In this document: positions 8,470 to 16,545 of the stretch, in pieces
Layout of the letters: the number at the start of each line of letters is the position of its first letter
Numbering within the stretch: the first letter of the stretch is position 1
Assembly: GCF_900119365.1 (NCBI RefSeq)
Contig: NZ_FPJO01000012.1
Span: 62,001-126,000, forward strand
Length of the DNA: 64,000 nucleotides
From: Streptomyces atratus
GTDB taxonomy: Bacteria; Actinomycetota; Actinomycetes; Streptomycetales; Streptomycetaceae
Direction of reading: 5' to 3'
Position numbers and translations under genes: made by a program
Notes under the pieces: model-generated
What the model was told of the DNA's origin: nothing
The model's database searches: none
The model's input: only the letters and a program-made list of their open reading frames with translations

Positions 8470-8588
8470 TCAGGGGGCTCTCATCAGGTCGCGCAGGTTG
8501 CCGACCAGCGCGTGGATGTCACGTTCGGCGGTCGGGTCGGCGGGGGCTGTCGGGGCCGCGCCCGACCCGGACTTGCGGCAGGTGCGGC
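8470..8588 (-). pseudogene. C-terminal fragment of an unidentified gene, abutting the IS remnant
   Basis: Reading on the minus strand from the IS boundary at 8588, a frame with strong G/C third positions ends at TGA 8470-8472. Its last residues are ADPTAERDIHALVGNLRDL followed by MRAP. The 5' part is missing: the frame begins exactly where homology between the two IS copies stops. This looks like the tail of a gene destroyed by the IS insertion or a later deletion. Family unknown. Confidence 0.4.
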
Positions 8589-8714
8589 AGCGACGAGCGC
8601 GCGTTGGTGCGGCGGGAGCTTGCAGCGGCGGTTACCCTCGCGGGTGACGATGAGCAGGGTGACCCACTCGACCAGCGAATGAGGCAGGTCGCGTGCGGCA
8701 GGACAGAAGACCAA
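8589..8714 (-). pseudogene. Truncated transposase N-terminus (left copy)
   Basis: Starts at 8714 with MVFCPAARDLPHSLVEWVTL and stays parallel to the right copy through HQRALVA, where the element breaks. The sequence resembles the N-terminal leader before the helix-turn-helix of IS5-group (DDE) transposases. No catalytic domain remains, so it is inactive. Confidence 0.65.
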
Positions 8715-8835
8715 CGAGGCGCCTGCGCTGATGAGTTGAGACTTCGAACACCTCCCTCAACGGCACGGGTGCCTCGTGCGTTGCGCCCTCGCCGCCGTCA
8801 CCCCATCGGTGGCCACTCTGAAAACGCTCAATGAC
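8589..8835 (-). mobile_element. Left truncated insertion sequence remnant (IS5-like)
   Basis: This 247-base segment matches 12084-12330 in inverted orientation with about eight substitutions and no indels by eye. On the minus strand it contains the element's 5' end (GTCATTGAGCGTTTTCAGAG, at 8816-8835) and the first ~42 codons of a transposase. Truncation at 8589 removes the rest. The element end faces inward toward the NACHT cassette. Confidence 0.7.
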
Positions 8836-8882
8836 CGACGAAGGCTCGGCCGCCCCCGCAGACCGGCACAGGAGACCACCTC

Positions 8883-9158
8883 ATGCTGTTTGTCATCGCC
8901 ATCATCGGAATCTCCATACTGGGCGTCACCCTGTGGTGCTCGGTGCACGTCGCGAAAATGAGCGACCTGCCCACGTGGCGCAGGTTCCTCCCTCTCGGCC
9001 TTCTCGTGCTGTCCCTCGCAGCCAGCCTGCTGCGGGCCGCCGACACCCCCCAGTTCGCGAACGCAGTCGCCTTCCCGCTGCTCCTGGCTGCGCTCGCGGT
9101 GTCCCTGATGGATATACGCGCCCAGAACAACCGGCGTGCGGGAACCACCACGCAGTAA
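8883..9158 (+). CDS. Small membrane protein inside the IS-bounded cassette
   Basis: 91 residues. The ATG at 8883 follows GGAGACC by about 6 bases, a good ribosome-binding site. There are about three hydrophobic helices: residues ~1-22, ~36-52 and ~62-77. The tail is polar and positively charged (DIRAQNNRRAGTTTQ). No family recognised. It begins 48 bases inside the left IS end and runs convergently toward the NACHT gene, 118 bases away, with nothing else in the cassette. It may be an accessory partner of the NACHT protein, but co-function is inference from position. Confidence 0.6.
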   Translation: MLFVIAIIGISILGVTLWCSVHVAKMSDLPTWRRFLPLGLLVLSLAASLLRAADTPQFANAVAFPLLLAALAVSLMDIRAQNNRRAGTTTQ

Positions 9159-9276
9159 GCAGCTGTGGCGTCCGGCGGCTTCCTCGCAACCGCGTCGACG
9201 CCGGGCCGTGCACAGCGCTCCAAGGAGCGGACGGAGGCGCCGTACCAAGGCGGCGCCGCCTATCGGGTCCGGGCCG

Positions 9277-11973
9277 TCAGCCCCCCACCGTCGAGGGCGT
9301 GTTGACGTGTGGTGACCGGGGGGAAGGAACAGTGGCATGTCGCTGCGCAAGGTGGCGCTGCAGGTCGATGTGCCTGAACTGGTACGTCGCCCCGACCTTG
9401 CGCAGTACGCCACGTTCATGCGCGTCCTCCAGGAACGCCATCAAGCGGAACGGGACTCGGCGCCTCGACGCCAGATAGATCCGTGCCATGGCCGACCTTC
9501 CCCAGGCCGCGCGTTTGAACCCGCTCAGGACCCCGACGAAGGTGCCGAACCCTGTCCACGGCAGGAAGATCTCCAGGGCCTCGGATCCGGATAGCTCCGG
9601 GCTCACGTTCGCGAACAGGGCCATGAATCCGCATACCAGTCCGCACACGGCGGCGCCGGCGGTCTCGAACACCCAAAAGGTCCGGCGGTCCAGGGCGAGA
9701 AGTGCTGTCGGTCCGACCACGGATGCCTGGTCGGCCTTCCTTACCCTCAGCCCGTCCACGAGTCCGACGAAGAGCCCGCTGATGACTCCGCACAGACAAC
9801 CAGCCATGATCATTTCCGAACGCGGGACATCCGGCAGGAACGAGAGGCCGAGGAACGGGACGAAACCAATGGCGAACCCGACGACAAATGAGCGGAATGA
9901 CAGGCGCATACCTGCGTTGGGGGTTCGTGGGTGCACGCGACGGGGGATCCCGAATGCCACTCCGTACGCGATCCCGCACACCAGGCTGAGGACGATCCCG
10001 GGCAGGACACCGAGCAGCAGCTGTGCGAAGAGGAGCTGGAGGATGCCGGTGGACTGCACAGTCCCACCTGCCGTCGGGCGCCCCGGCTGCAGGTAGGGCC
10101 ACCATGCATATGTGAATGATGCGAGAAATCCGCCGGTGAAACCGTAGAAGGCCCCATGAATAGTTCCGATTCCGAACAATCGGGGTGACAGGCGTCGTGA
10201 CGAAGCAGTCGCTGTGGGTCGCATCCGTAGCGGAACCGCAATCATGATTCCGAACAGGATCCCCCCCGCCAACCCGGCCAGGAACCCGTAGTTGGCCAGT
10301 TCCAGGCCGCTGAGCTCAACGTCCGCCATGGTCACGATGTCATCCGTATCGACGCGTCCGAGCGCTGTTACCGCGACCAGAACGGCGAGCGCGATTCCGT
10401 AGGTGATCGCGTACGCAAGACCGATCCCGAAGGTGCGGAGCGACCAGGGGCGCAGGGGGTCGAGGGGTGCAGGACGCATGGTCGCGGGGATGGAGAACAT
10501 GAGCGTGAACATGGCCCAGCACATGGGCCATGTCATCAGCACGTGGTCGAAACTGCCGTACAGGAACCCGCCGCCGAGAGCCATGGCGAGACCACCCATG
10601 CACCCTGCTGAGAGCCGGCGGATGAACGCCGGAACGGCCTCGTGCAGCTCCCACCAGGCGAGGTCCGGGCTGCCGCCGCGGTTGTCCTCCAGGTGTCGCG
10701 CCAGGAAGCCCAGGTACTGCCCGGCTTCGACGGCGTTCCAGCGGGGCTCACCGGCGCCGTCCCAGCCGTAGGCAGCCGGAATATAGGCGTTGAACAGATG
10801 GGCGTCGAGGTCGGCACGGGTGGGGTAGACCGCCGTGTCGCAGAGCCGGTCCGGGTGAGGGGCCGGATCGGGTGCGGTCCAGGTGCGGACCTGAGGGCGG
10901 CGGTTGTAGCTGGTTCGCGCAAGGAACAGGCCGAGCGGGGTGCTCAGCGACTGCCCGACCGCGGAGCCACTGCCCAGCTGGGCAGCCACGTTGCGCCAGC
11001 GCTCCATGGCCGGGGCGTCGGCAGCACCGCCACCCCGCTGCAAGTAGTCGGCGGCCAGCTCGGGACTCAGCGGAAGCAGCCGGACCACGGCGGCGCTGTT
11101 GAACCGCACAGTGACGTCCGGCCCGTTGAGCGCGGCGCGGTAGGGCTCGGTCCTGCTGGTCAGTACGGCGGCCTGCCGTGCGGGCAGGGATCGGTTGAGC
11201 GTGTCCAGCGCGACGGCGTGCAGCGCGGGCGGCAGCTCGTCGAAGCCGTCCAGCAACGGCACGATGCGCCCCGCCTCCAGCAGGGACTGCGCAAGACTGG
11301 GCCCGGACCTGGAGCGGGATGCCGGCGCGCGCAGGCTGGGATATGTGCTCTGCAGCCGTTCGACCATCCATACGTTGAGAGGCTGGACCGGGTCCCACGA
11401 AGCCAGGGAGAACAGCACCGGCACGGGGTCACCGCTCTGCCGGCGCTGGATCAGATCCAGCAGCAGCCGGATGAGCAGAACCGTCTTGCCGGAACCCGGC
11501 TCACCGAGAACGACCAGCCGGCGCGTGGGGATCCGCCGGGAGAATACGTCACCGATCTGCGCACCGTCCCCCGCCAGACCGGCAGCATCCGCAGGCCATT
11601 CGGCAGGGTCACCCGGCGCGCCACCCGGCCAGGAGCGTGCCACGTCGGCCAGGCGGGGCCATGGTTCCATCAGGGTGTCGTCGACGCTGCCCCACGCCAC
11701 CGGCAGTGTGTACGAATCGTTGATCTGGCGGCCGGCGGCCTCCTTCTCCCACTGCGGTCTCACCGCCGCCGCGAGCTCGTCCGCGACCGCGTCCAGATCG
11801 GTTGCGCCAGCGTGCTCACGACGGTACGCCACCCACGCCAGATACATGGGAGCGAGAGCCAGGAGGGTGGCACTCGCCACCCCGATCTTCTCCCCGTGGA
11901 GGGTCAGGGCCGCTACCACCCCGCCGGCAATCCCCACAACCACGAGTAGCCCGTACCACTTGCCAGTGGTCAT
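9277..11973 (-). CDS. Membrane-anchored NACHT (STAND) NTPase with multi-TM C-terminus
   Basis: 898 residues. Two membrane helices lie at ~6-24 and ~30-50, then a linker. The NACHT NTPase core has Walker A GEPGSGKT (157-164), the PVLFSLASWDP strand, Walker B LLDGFDE (240-246) and sensor VLTSR. After the NTPase comes a long Gly-rich region (about 445-815) with roughly nine to ten membrane helices. The cytoplasmic tail has GVLRKVGATYQFRHIDLQ, a signature I associate with actinobacterial NACHT proteins of this layout. STAND NTPases oligomerise on ligand sensing, and several bacterial NACHT proteins defend against phage. Here the effector or sensor would be the membrane domain. The gene lies between inverted IS remnants. 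Start ATG 11973 has only a weak SD. Defence is inference; developmental signalling is an alternative. Confidence 0.85.
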   Translation of the reverse strand: MTTGKWYGLLVVVGIAGGVVAALTLHGEKIGVASATLLALAPMYLAWVAYRREHAGATDLDAVADELAAAVRPQWEKEAAGRQINDSYTLPVAWGSVDDTLMEPWPRLADVARSWPGGAPGDPAEWPADAAGLAGDGAQIGDVFSRRIPTRRLVVLGEPGSGKTVLLIRLLLDLIQRRQSGDPVPVLFSLASWDPVQPLNVWMVERLQSTYPSLRAPASRSRSGPSLAQSLLEAGRIVPLLDGFDELPPALHAVALDTLNRSLPARQAAVLTSRTEPYRAALNGPDVTVRFNSAAVVRLLPLSPELAADYLQRGGGAADAPAMERWRNVAAQLGSGSAVGQSLSTPLGLFLARTSYNRRPQVRTWTAPDPAPHPDRLCDTAVYPTRADLDAHLFNAYIPAAYGWDGAGEPRWNAVEAGQYLGFLARHLEDNRGGSPDLAWWELHEAVPAFIRRLSAGCMGGLAMALGGGFLYGSFDHVLMTWPMCWAMFTLMFSIPATMRPAPLDPLRPWSLRTFGIGLAYAITYGIALAVLVAVTALGRVDTDDIVTMADVELSGLELANYGFLAGLAGGILFGIMIAVPLRMRPTATASSRRLSPRLFGIGTIHGAFYGFTGGFLASFTYAWWPYLQPGRPTAGGTVQSTGILQLLFAQLLLGVLPGIVLSLVCGIAYGVAFGIPRRVHPRTPNAGMRLSFRSFVVGFAIGFVPFLGLSFLPDVPRSEMIMAGCLCGVISGLFVGLVDGLRVRKADQASVVGPTALLALDRRTFWVFETAGAAVCGLVCGFMALFANVSPELSGSEALEIFLPWTGFGTFVGVLSGFKRAAWGRSAMARIYLASRRRVPFRLMAFLEDAHERGVLRKVGATYQFRHIDLQRHLAQRHATVPSPRSPHVNTPSTVGG

Positions 11974-12083
11974 CCTTGTTCCCCCATCGTGCAGCGAGAG
12001 GTCCCGTCACATCATGAGGTTTCATATAGTCCGCGTCGGCGCGGAATTGCCAATTCGCATTCGAGGGGAAGGGTCGCTTTTGA

Positions 12084-12395
12084 GTCATTGAGCGTTTTCA
12101 GAGTGGCCACCGATGAGGTGACGGCGGCGACGGCGCAACGCGCGAGACACCCGTGCCGTTGAGGGAGGTTTTCGAAGTCTCAACTCATCAGCACAGGCGC
12201 CTCGTTGGTCTTCTATCCTGCCGCACGCGACCTGCCTCATTCGCTGGTCGAGTGGGTCACCCTGCTCATCGTCACCCGCGAGGGTGACCGCCGCTGCAAG
12301 CTCCCGCCGCACCAACGCGCGCTCGTCGCTCTGGTGTACCTGCGCAAGCACGACGCCCTGGCACAGATAGCCGCCGGCTTCGGTATCTCGGGCGA
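12084..12395 (+). mobile_element. Right truncated insertion sequence remnant, inverted relative to the left copy
   Basis: Positions 12084-12330 are the inverted counterpart of 8589-8835. This copy extends further into the transposase, to about 12395, before homology to any transposase fades. Its intact 5' end (GTCATTGAGCGTTTTCAGAG) faces inward. Together the remnants frame a 3.2-kb cassette like a decayed composite transposon whose outer ends are lost. Confidence 0.7.
12205..12395 (+). pseudogene. Truncated transposase N-terminus (right copy)
   Basis: Starts at 12205 (MVFYPAARDLPHSLVEWVTL) and continues through HQRALVALVYLRKHDALAQI and AAGFGISG, the first helix-turn-helix of IS5-group transposases. 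After that the frame becomes unrelated sequence leading into the glgB terminator. The DDE catalytic domain is absent. Confidence 0.7.
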
Positions 12396-12464
12396 ACAAC
12401 TGCGCACACACGGTGCGTCCGGTGCTGCGCGGTGCGACAGCGTGTCGCTGCCCGGAGCTGACAT

Positions 12465-12507
12465 GGCGCGGGGCGCGCGACTGCCGCCGCGCCGCGCGCC
12501 CCGCGCC
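12465..12507. terminator. Hairpin terminator downstream of glgB
   Basis: A perfect 15-bp stem (12465-12479 with 12493-12507) with a 13-base loop, lying immediately after the glgB stop on the minus strand. It closes the glgE-treS-mak-glgB transcription unit. Confidence 0.7.
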
Positions 12508-12512
12508 CCGGC

Positions 12513-14849
12513 TCAGACCGGCCGGAACCAGACCGTCGCCAGCGGCGGCAGCGTCAGCAGCAGGCTGCCGGGCCTGCCGTGCGCGGCCACCGGCTGCGGC
12601 TTCAGCGGACCGGGATGGCCCACACCGCTGCCGCCGTAGCGCGCGGCGTCGGTGTTGAGGACCTCCGCCCACGCCACCCGGTCCCCGAGCACATCCGGCA
12701 CCCCCACCCGGTAGTCGTGCCGCACCACCGGGGAGAAGTTGCTGACGGCCAGCAGCGGCGAGCCGTGCGCGTCGTAGCGCAGGAAGGCGAAGACATTGTC
12801 CTCGGCCGCGCCGCCATCCACCCAGTCGAAGCCCTCCGGAACGGTGTCGCGCTGCCAGAGCGCGGGGGTCGCGCCGTACACCGCGTTCAGGTCGCTCACC
12901 AGGGTGCGTACGCCCCGGTGGTCGCTCTCCGCCGCGTACGAGGGGTCCAGCAGCCACCAGTCCGGGCCGTGTCCCTCCGACCACTCCGCGCCCTGGGCGA
13001 ACTCCTGTCCCATGAAAAGGAGTTGCTTGCCCGGGTGGGCCCACATGAAGCCCAGGTAGGCCCGGTGGTTGGCGCGCTGCTGCCACCAGTCGCCGGGCAT
13101 CTTGGAGACCAGCGACCGCTTGCCGTGCACCACCTCGTCGTGCGAGATCGGCAGGACGTAGTTCTCGCTGTACGCGTACACCATCGAGAAGGTCATCTCG
13201 TTGTGGTGGTACTTGCGGTGCACCGGCTCCTTCGACACGTACTCCAGGGAGTCGTGCATCCAGCCCATGTTCCACTTCAGCCCGAAGCCGAGGCCCCCGA
13301 AGCCGCCGGGGCCGACATGGTGGGTGGCGCGGGTGACGCCGTCCCAGGCGGTGGACTCCTCCGCGATGGTCACCACACCCGGATTGCGGCGGTAGACCGT
13401 GGCGTTCATCTCCTGGAGGAAGGCGACGGCGTCCAGATTCTCCCGCCCGCCGCGCTCGTTCGGGGACCACTCGCCCTCCTGGCGCGAGTAGTCGAGATAG
13501 AGCATCGAGGCGACCGCGTCGACCCGCAGCCCGTCGATGTGGAACTCCTCGCACCAGTAAGTGGCGTTGGCCACCAGGAAGTTGCGCACCTCGGTGCGGC
13601 CGAAGTCGAACTCCAGCGTGCCCCAGTCCGGATGTGCCGCCCGGGACGGATCGGAGTGCTCGTACAGCGGCCGGCCGTCGAACTCCGCCAGCGCCCAGTC
13701 GTCGCGCGGGAAGTGCGCGGGCACCCAGTCGACGATCACGCCGATTCCGGCCCGGTGCAGGGAATCGACGAGGAAACGGAAGTCGTCGGGTGTGCCCATG
13801 CGTGACGTGGGGGCGTAGAAGCCGGTGACCTGATACCCCCACGAGCCGCCGAAGGGGTGCTCCGAGATCGGCATCAGCTCCACATGTGTGAACCCCAGAT
13901 CCCTTACGTACGCCGGGAGTTGGTCGGCCAGCCGGCGGTAGGTGAGCCCCGGCCGCCAGGACGGCAGATGCACCTCGTACACCGACAGCGGCGCCTCGTG
14001 CACCGGGACGTCCCCGCGGTGCGCCATCCACTCCTGGTCCCGCCATTCGTGGTGCGAGGCCGTCACGATCGAGGCGTTGGCGGGCGGCACCTCGGCGTAC
14101 CGGGCCATCGGGTCGGCGCGCACCGTGTGCGAACCGTCCGGGCGGCACACGTCGAACTTGTACAGCGCGCCCTCCCCGATCCCGGGCAGGAACAGCTCCC
14201 ACACCCCGGAGGAGCCCAGCGAACGCATCGGGAAGCCGGTGCCGTCCCAGTAGTTGAAGTCTCCGACGACCCGCACACCGCGGGCGTTGGGCGCCCAGAG
14301 CGTGAACCGGGTGCCCGCCACCCCCTGGTGCTCCATGGGCTGCGCGCCGAGGGCGGTCCACAGCTCCTCGTGCCGTCCCTCGCCGATCAGATGCAGATCG
14401 AGATCGCCGAGCGCGGGCAGGAAGCGGTACGGGTCCTGGACCTCGATCTCATCGTCGGCGTAGGCGACCAGCAGCCGGTGGTCGGGCAGCGCGGGCATCG
14501 GCAGCAGCCCGGAGAAGAAGCCGTCGCCGTCGTCGTGGAGCCGTGCCCGCAGTCCCTTGGCGAGCACGGTCACCGACCGGGCGTACGGGCGCAGCACCCG
14601 GAAGGTCACACCGCCCCGGACCGGGTGGGCGCCGAGCAGGTCGTGCGGGGCGTGGTGCTCACCGGCCAGCAGCCGGACCCGGTCGCCGTCGTCGAGGGGA
14701 CGCGCCCGGCGCACGCCCTGGCCGGCGGCGCTCCGGCGGGGGCGCGGGGGCGGCGCCGCGGGGGCTGCCGCCGCCTCGGGTGCCGGTGGATCGACTCGGG
14801 GGACCTCGGTGGGGGCGGGCGTTGTGCGGGACGGCTTGCGGGCGGTCAC
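12513..14849 (-). CDS. glgB: 1,4-alpha-glucan branching enzyme
   Basis: 778 residues. An Ala/Pro-rich N-terminal extension (~40 residues) precedes two CBM48-like beta domains (GVTFRVLRPYARSVTVLAKG; FTLWAPNARGVRVVGDFNYW). The GH13 catalytic barrel has nucleophile Asp in GLRVDAVASMLYLD (about residue 440), acid/base Glu in TIAEEST (about 493) and the third Asp in ISHDEVVHGK (about 566). It introduces alpha-1,6 branches into linear alpha-1,4-glucan made by GlgE. It is the last gene of the operon, 66 bases after mak, followed by a strong hairpin. Confidence 0.95.
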   Translation of the reverse strand: MTARKPSRTTPAPTEVPRVDPPAPEAAAAPAAPPPRPRRSAAGQGVRRARPLDDGDRVRLLAGEHHAPHDLLGAHPVRGGVTFRVLRPYARSVTVLAKGLRARLHDDGDGFFSGLLPMPALPDHRLLVAYADDEIEVQDPYRFLPALGDLDLHLIGEGRHEELWTALGAQPMEHQGVAGTRFTLWAPNARGVRVVGDFNYWDGTGFPMRSLGSSGVWELFLPGIGEGALYKFDVCRPDGSHTVRADPMARYAEVPPANASIVTASHHEWRDQEWMAHRGDVPVHEAPLSVYEVHLPSWRPGLTYRRLADQLPAYVRDLGFTHVELMPISEHPFGGSWGYQVTGFYAPTSRMGTPDDFRFLVDSLHRAGIGVIVDWVPAHFPRDDWALAEFDGRPLYEHSDPSRAAHPDWGTLEFDFGRTEVRNFLVANATYWCEEFHIDGLRVDAVASMLYLDYSRQEGEWSPNERGGRENLDAVAFLQEMNATVYRRNPGVVTIAEESTAWDGVTRATHHVGPGGFGGLGFGLKWNMGWMHDSLEYVSKEPVHRKYHHNEMTFSMVYAYSENYVLPISHDEVVHGKRSLVSKMPGDWWQQRANHRAYLGFMWAHPGKQLLFMGQEFAQGAEWSEGHGPDWWLLDPSYAAESDHRGVRTLVSDLNAVYGATPALWQRDTVPEGFDWVDGGAAEDNVFAFLRYDAHGSPLLAVSNFSPVVRHDYRVGVPDVLGDRVAWAEVLNTDAARYGGSGVGHPGPLKPQPVAAHGRPGSLLLTLPPLATVWFRPV

Positions 14850-14915
14850 GGGGACAGCCTCCTCGGAGGGTGTTGAGGGGGGAGAGAGGGAGCGGCGGGA
14901 GCGCGTGCCGGGCCG

Positions 14916-16316
14916 TCAGTCGTCGGCGGCGGCCAGGCGGTGGATCGCGGCCATCGGGACCGGCAGCCAGTCGGGCCGGTGACGTGCTTCGTACAGCACC
15001 TCGTACACCGCCTTGTCGGTCTCGTGGGCGCGCAGCAGCTCCGGTTCGCTGCGCGGGTCGAAGCCCGCGGCGCGGGCGTACCCCTCGCAGTAGGCGGTCC
15101 GGCAGCGGGCCGCCCAGCCGGCGTTCCACGGGCGGTGCGAGCGGGCCGCGTAGTCGAAGGAGCGGAGCATCCCGGCGATGTCGCGCACCGGGAGCTGTGG
15201 GCGGCGGCGTTCACGCAGCGGTCGGGCCGGTTCGCCCTCGAAGTCGATCAGTGACCAGAAACCGTCGGCCGCGCGCAGGGTCTGGCCGAGATGGAGATCG
15301 CCGTGCACCCGCTGGGCCGCCCAGTCGCGTCCCCGGTGACCGAGTGCGGCCACCGCGTCGAAGGCGGTACGCAGTCCGGGGACGTACGGCACGAGTTCCG
15401 GCACCGCCTGGGCGGCGGCCTCCAGCCGGCGCACCATCGAGGCGGCGAGGCGTTCGGTCTGGGCGCGGTGCAGGGCGGGCGTCGGCAGGGCGGCGGCGAG
15501 CGCGGTGTGCACCTCGGCGGTGGCCCGGCCCAGCGCGTGGGCCTCGTCGGTGAAGTCCCGGCTCCCGGCCAGGGCGCGCAGGGCGAGCTGCCAGCCGTCC
15601 TCGGCGCCGCTCAGGAACGGCTGCAGTACGCCGAGGGTGAGCGGCCGGGGGGTGGTGGCCTCGAACCAGGCGACGGGGGCGGGCACCCGTCCGCAGCCCT
15701 CTTGCACGAGCGCCAGCGGAAGCTCCAGATCGGGGTTGGTGCCCGGGAAGACCCGGCGGAAGATCTTGAGGATGTAGGCGTCGCCGTAGACGAGCGAGGT
15801 GTTGGACTGCTCGGTGTCGAGCAGCCGCGGTGTGAGCCCGGCGGCGATGGCTGGTCCGCTCCGGTCGAAGTGCAGGGCGCCCAGGGTGCCGGGGGTACGG
15901 AATCGTTCCAGCAGCAGTTCGGCGAGGCGCGGGTCGTGCAGCCCCTCGTAGACGGTGCGGCCGGCCAGCGGTCCCTCGGTCACCTGGCCGATGAGCGCGG
16001 GCGCCAGCCGGGGCGGCAGTGCGGCCCGTACGCCGAGCAGCAGTTGGTAGCAGTCGTCCGGCGACTGCGCGGGCGTGGACGGCTGGTGGACCCGGACCAG
16101 CAGATGGAGCAGCCCGGTTCCGGTTCCGGCGGCGACGGACTCGGTGCCCACCGGCAGTATCTCGGTCGTCGACACCAGCGAGAACGCGTTGATCGGCCGC
16201 CCCTTGCCCGCGAACCATCGCTGCCGGGGCAGCCATTGGTGCAGCAGGGGGGCGAGAGACGGGAGCAGGTTTGTGCTGTCGGTCAGGGCGACCCGAGTGG
16301 ATGCAGCCTCCGACAT
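14916..16316 (-). CDS. mak: Maltokinase (Mak/Pep2)
   Basis: 466 residues. It phosphorylates maltose with ATP to give maltose 1-phosphate, the GlgE substrate. It has a kinase-like aminoglycoside-phosphotransferase fold. The N-terminal cap contains QRWFAGKG. The catalytic loop is RVHGDLHLGQTL, and the metal-binding LIDFEGEPARPL follows. I chose ATG 16316 because GAAAGGA lies about 6 bases upstream; an in-frame ATG 30 bases earlier has no such site. It sits between treS and glgB, matching the TreS-Mak functional complex known in actinobacteria. Unlike some mycobacteria, treS and mak are separate genes here. Confidence 0.93.
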   Translation of the reverse strand: MSEAASTRVALTDSTNLLPSLAPLLHQWLPRQRWFAGKGRPINAFSLVSTTEILPVGTESVAAGTGTGLLHLLVRVHQPSTPAQSPDDCYQLLLGVRAALPPRLAPALIGQVTEGPLAGRTVYEGLHDPRLAELLLERFRTPGTLGALHFDRSGPAIAAGLTPRLLDTEQSNTSLVYGDAYILKIFRRVFPGTNPDLELPLALVQEGCGRVPAPVAWFEATTPRPLTLGVLQPFLSGAEDGWQLALRALAGSRDFTDEAHALGRATAEVHTALAAALPTPALHRAQTERLAASMVRRLEAAAQAVPELVPYVPGLRTAFDAVAALGHRGRDWAAQRVHGDLHLGQTLRAADGFWSLIDFEGEPARPLRERRRPQLPVRDIAGMLRSFDYAARSHRPWNAGWAARCRTAYCEGYARAAGFDPRSEPELLRAHETDKAVYEVLYEARHRPDWLPVPMAAIHRLAAADD

Positions 16317-16505
16317 GGCATCGCGTCCTTTCCCCGGGCACACCACAGGATGCGAAGAGTGTCCCGGATTGCGGCAATAGCTGTCCGGCTGTGCGGGACG
16401 TGTCGGGTCAGGATGGTCCGTACGGACTCGACTCGATGGGATCGAAACGCCAGATGGGACCCGGAAGGGGCCCGTACGTGTGCGGTGTGGGGTGAGGTGC
16501 CCCGT

Positions 16506-16529
16506 GCGGGGCGGCGGAAACCGCCCCGC
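16506..16529. terminator. Hairpin between treS and mak
   Basis: A perfect 9-bp stem (GCGGGGCGG 16506-16514 with CCGCCCCGC 16521-16529) around CGGAAA, 17 bases after the treS stop. It may attenuate read-through into mak-glgB. The 229-base treS-mak gap could also hold an internal promoter. Confidence 0.5.
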
Positions 16530-16545
16530 GATCGATGGTGTCCGG

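Noticed and set aside
8836..8880. Target-site duplication of the IS pair
   Set aside because: Only the inner ends remain and no matching flanks could be identified by eye.
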